Below are positions 63,369 to 64,000 of a DNA stretch of 64,000 nucleotides, piece after piece. Each line of letters starts with the position of its first letter. Positions within the stretch are counted from its first letter, which is position 1. Both the position numbers and the translations under genes were made by a program. The DNA is taken from assembly GCA_050247515.1 (NCBI GenBank), contig JBFWUB010000010.1, positions 62,001 to 126,000 on the forward strand. The letters run 5' to 3'. Source of the stretch: RAM1 sp050247515. GTDB taxonomy: Bacteria; Pseudomonadota; Gammaproteobacteria; Burkholderiales; Burkholderiaceae_C. The notes under the pieces are model-generated. The model searched no databases and was not told where the DNA came from. It saw only the letters and a program-made list of their open reading frames with translations.

Positions 63369-63737
63369 TCACGCGCCGCGGAAGATGAAGTACACCGCCC
63401 CCACCATGCACAGCGCCGCCCAGAGGTAGTCCAGCTTGAACGGCTCCTTGAGGTAGTACATGGCAAACGGCACGAACACCGCCAGCGTGATCACTTCCTG
63501 CATGATCTTGAGCTGGCCGACGGTAAAGCCGGCCTGCTGGAAACCGATGCGGTTGGCCGGCACCTGCAGCAGGTACTCAAACAGTGCAATGCCCCAGCTG
63601 ACCAGCGCCGCGATGTACCAGGGCGCGGTCGCCTGGTTCTTCAGGTGGCCGTACCAGGCAAAGGTCATGAAAATGTTGGAGGCCACCAGCAGCAGGATGG
63701 TCTGCAACGACACCGGAATGGACTGAAGCGCGGTCAT
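63369..63737 (-). CDS. DUF486 (DMT-like) small membrane protein
   Basis: A 122 aa inner-membrane protein with four helices. It resembles DUF486 (PF04342): TILLLVASNIFMTFAWYGHLK, FEYLLQVPANRIG and AVFVPFAMYYLKEPFKLDYLWA. The family is distantly related to drug/metabolite transporters; function unknown. The start at 63737 overlaps the divergent RluA-type start. Confidence 0.9.
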   Translation of the reverse strand: MTALQSIPVSLQTILLLVASNIFMTFAWYGHLKNQATAPWYIAALVSWGIALFEYLLQVPANRIGFQQAGFTVGQLKIMQEVITLAVFVPFAMYYLKEPFKLDYLWAALCMVGAVYFIFRGA

Positions 63738-64000
63738 GGCGGAATTATCGGGGGCGACCCTTGTGCATGTGGACGACCAGCTGCTGGTGGCTGACAAGCC
63801 CGCCGGTCTGCTGTGCGTGCCCGGGCGCGGCGAGGCCGGGCGCGACTGCCTGTCGGCCCGCGTGCAGCAGCGCTACCCCGACGCGCTCATCGTGCACCGG
63901 CTGGACATGGGCACCTCGGGCCTGTGCGTGCTGGCGCGCGGGCCGGAGGTACAGCGCCGCCTGAGCATGGCGTTTGCCGCGCGCGAGGTGCACAAGCGTT
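63736..64000 (+). CDS. RluA family pseudouridine synthase, partial
   Basis: The start of an RNA pseudouridine synthase, cut by the right edge after 88 codons. HVDDQLLVADKPAGLLCVPGRG is the RluA N-terminal signature and VHRLDMGTSGLCVLA carries the catalytic Asp (HRLDxxTSG). RluA makes pseudouridine in 23S rRNA position 746 and tRNA position 32; other subfamilies cannot be excluded from the fragment. I used the ATG at 63736, which shares bases with the divergent DUF486 start codon, so the exact start is uncertain. Confidence 0.88.
   Translation, partial: MAELSGATLVHVDDQLLVADKPAGLLCVPGRGEAGRDCLSARVQQRYPDALIVHRLDMGTSGLCVLARGPEVQRRLSMAFAAREVHKR

Overview
The window is high-GC DNA with the gene order and gene families of a betaproteobacterium of the order Burkholderiales, most likely a Comamonadaceae member (Polaromonas, Rhodoferax, Variovorax or Acidovorax type). 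This placement is inferred from family content such as BPSS1780 and DUF2782 proteins, the polA/DUF2782/thrB block, the xseB-ispA-dxs block, form II CoxL, and TakP-like TRAP binding proteins. It was not tested by a database search. Nearly all of the window is coding and no gap exceeds 300 bases. I see no insertion sequence, integrase, prophage or CRISPR array.

Layout. 1-2.6 kb: a molybdenum-hydroxylase pair (large subunit cut by the window edge, 2Fe-2S small subunit) transcribed away from a GAF/Fis regulator. 4-7.9 kb: an unknown protein, an AraC-type regulator and an unrecognised two-gene operon (605 aa hydrophobic protein plus 111 aa protein). 8-13.6 kb: molybdate homeostasis (modE, then modABC behind a perfect ModE-type inverted repeat), with an alpha/beta hydrolase and an ion antiporter between them. 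13.6-20 kb: an EgtB/SenA-like enzyme, then a TRAP transporter whose permease genes converge on two tandem, nearly identical TakP-like binding-protein genes. 20-27 kb: xseB-ispA-dxs (isoprenoid start), back to back with a Rieske oxygenase, an isolated leuD, an EamA transporter and a sulfurtransferase. 27-30.7 kb: two secreted proteins of unknown role, a ZIP metal transporter, a dienelactone hydrolase and a tautomerase.

30.7-42 kb: housekeeping (polA, thrB, uvrD, guaC) mixed with membrane and exported proteins. 42-48.5 kb: a secreted S41 peptidase and what looks like a small catabolic cluster: hydrolase | GntR regulator, EctD-like Fe(II)/2-oxoglutarate dioxygenase, SAF-domain dehydrogenase, 3-hydroxyisobutyrate-dehydrogenase-like enzyme. 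This is the best candidate here for an undescribed pathway. 48.5-48.7 kb: tRNA-Ala(CGC) and tRNA-Lys(CTT). 48.8-58.3 kb: Bcr/CflA efflux, a DEAD-box helicase with a structured leader, orn, a Ste24-type M48 protease, phhB, rsgA, hisC, a CbiB-like protein and a Nudix CoA pyrophosphatase. 58.3-60.6 kb: the classic rpsP-rimM-trmD-rplS operon. A palindromic repeat appears to be translated as an N-terminal extension of RimM. 60.6-64 kb: a GNAT acetyltransferase, a TM2 protein, a Pit phosphate transporter with its DUF47 partner, a DUF486 protein, and the start of an RluA-type pseudouridine synthase cut by the window edge.

The first 14 kb share a molybdenum theme: a Mo enzyme, the Mo sensor and the Mo importer. 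Several genes have a -10-like hexamer ending only 6-7 bases before the start codon and no clear Shine-Dalgarno, which suggests leaderless mRNAs.
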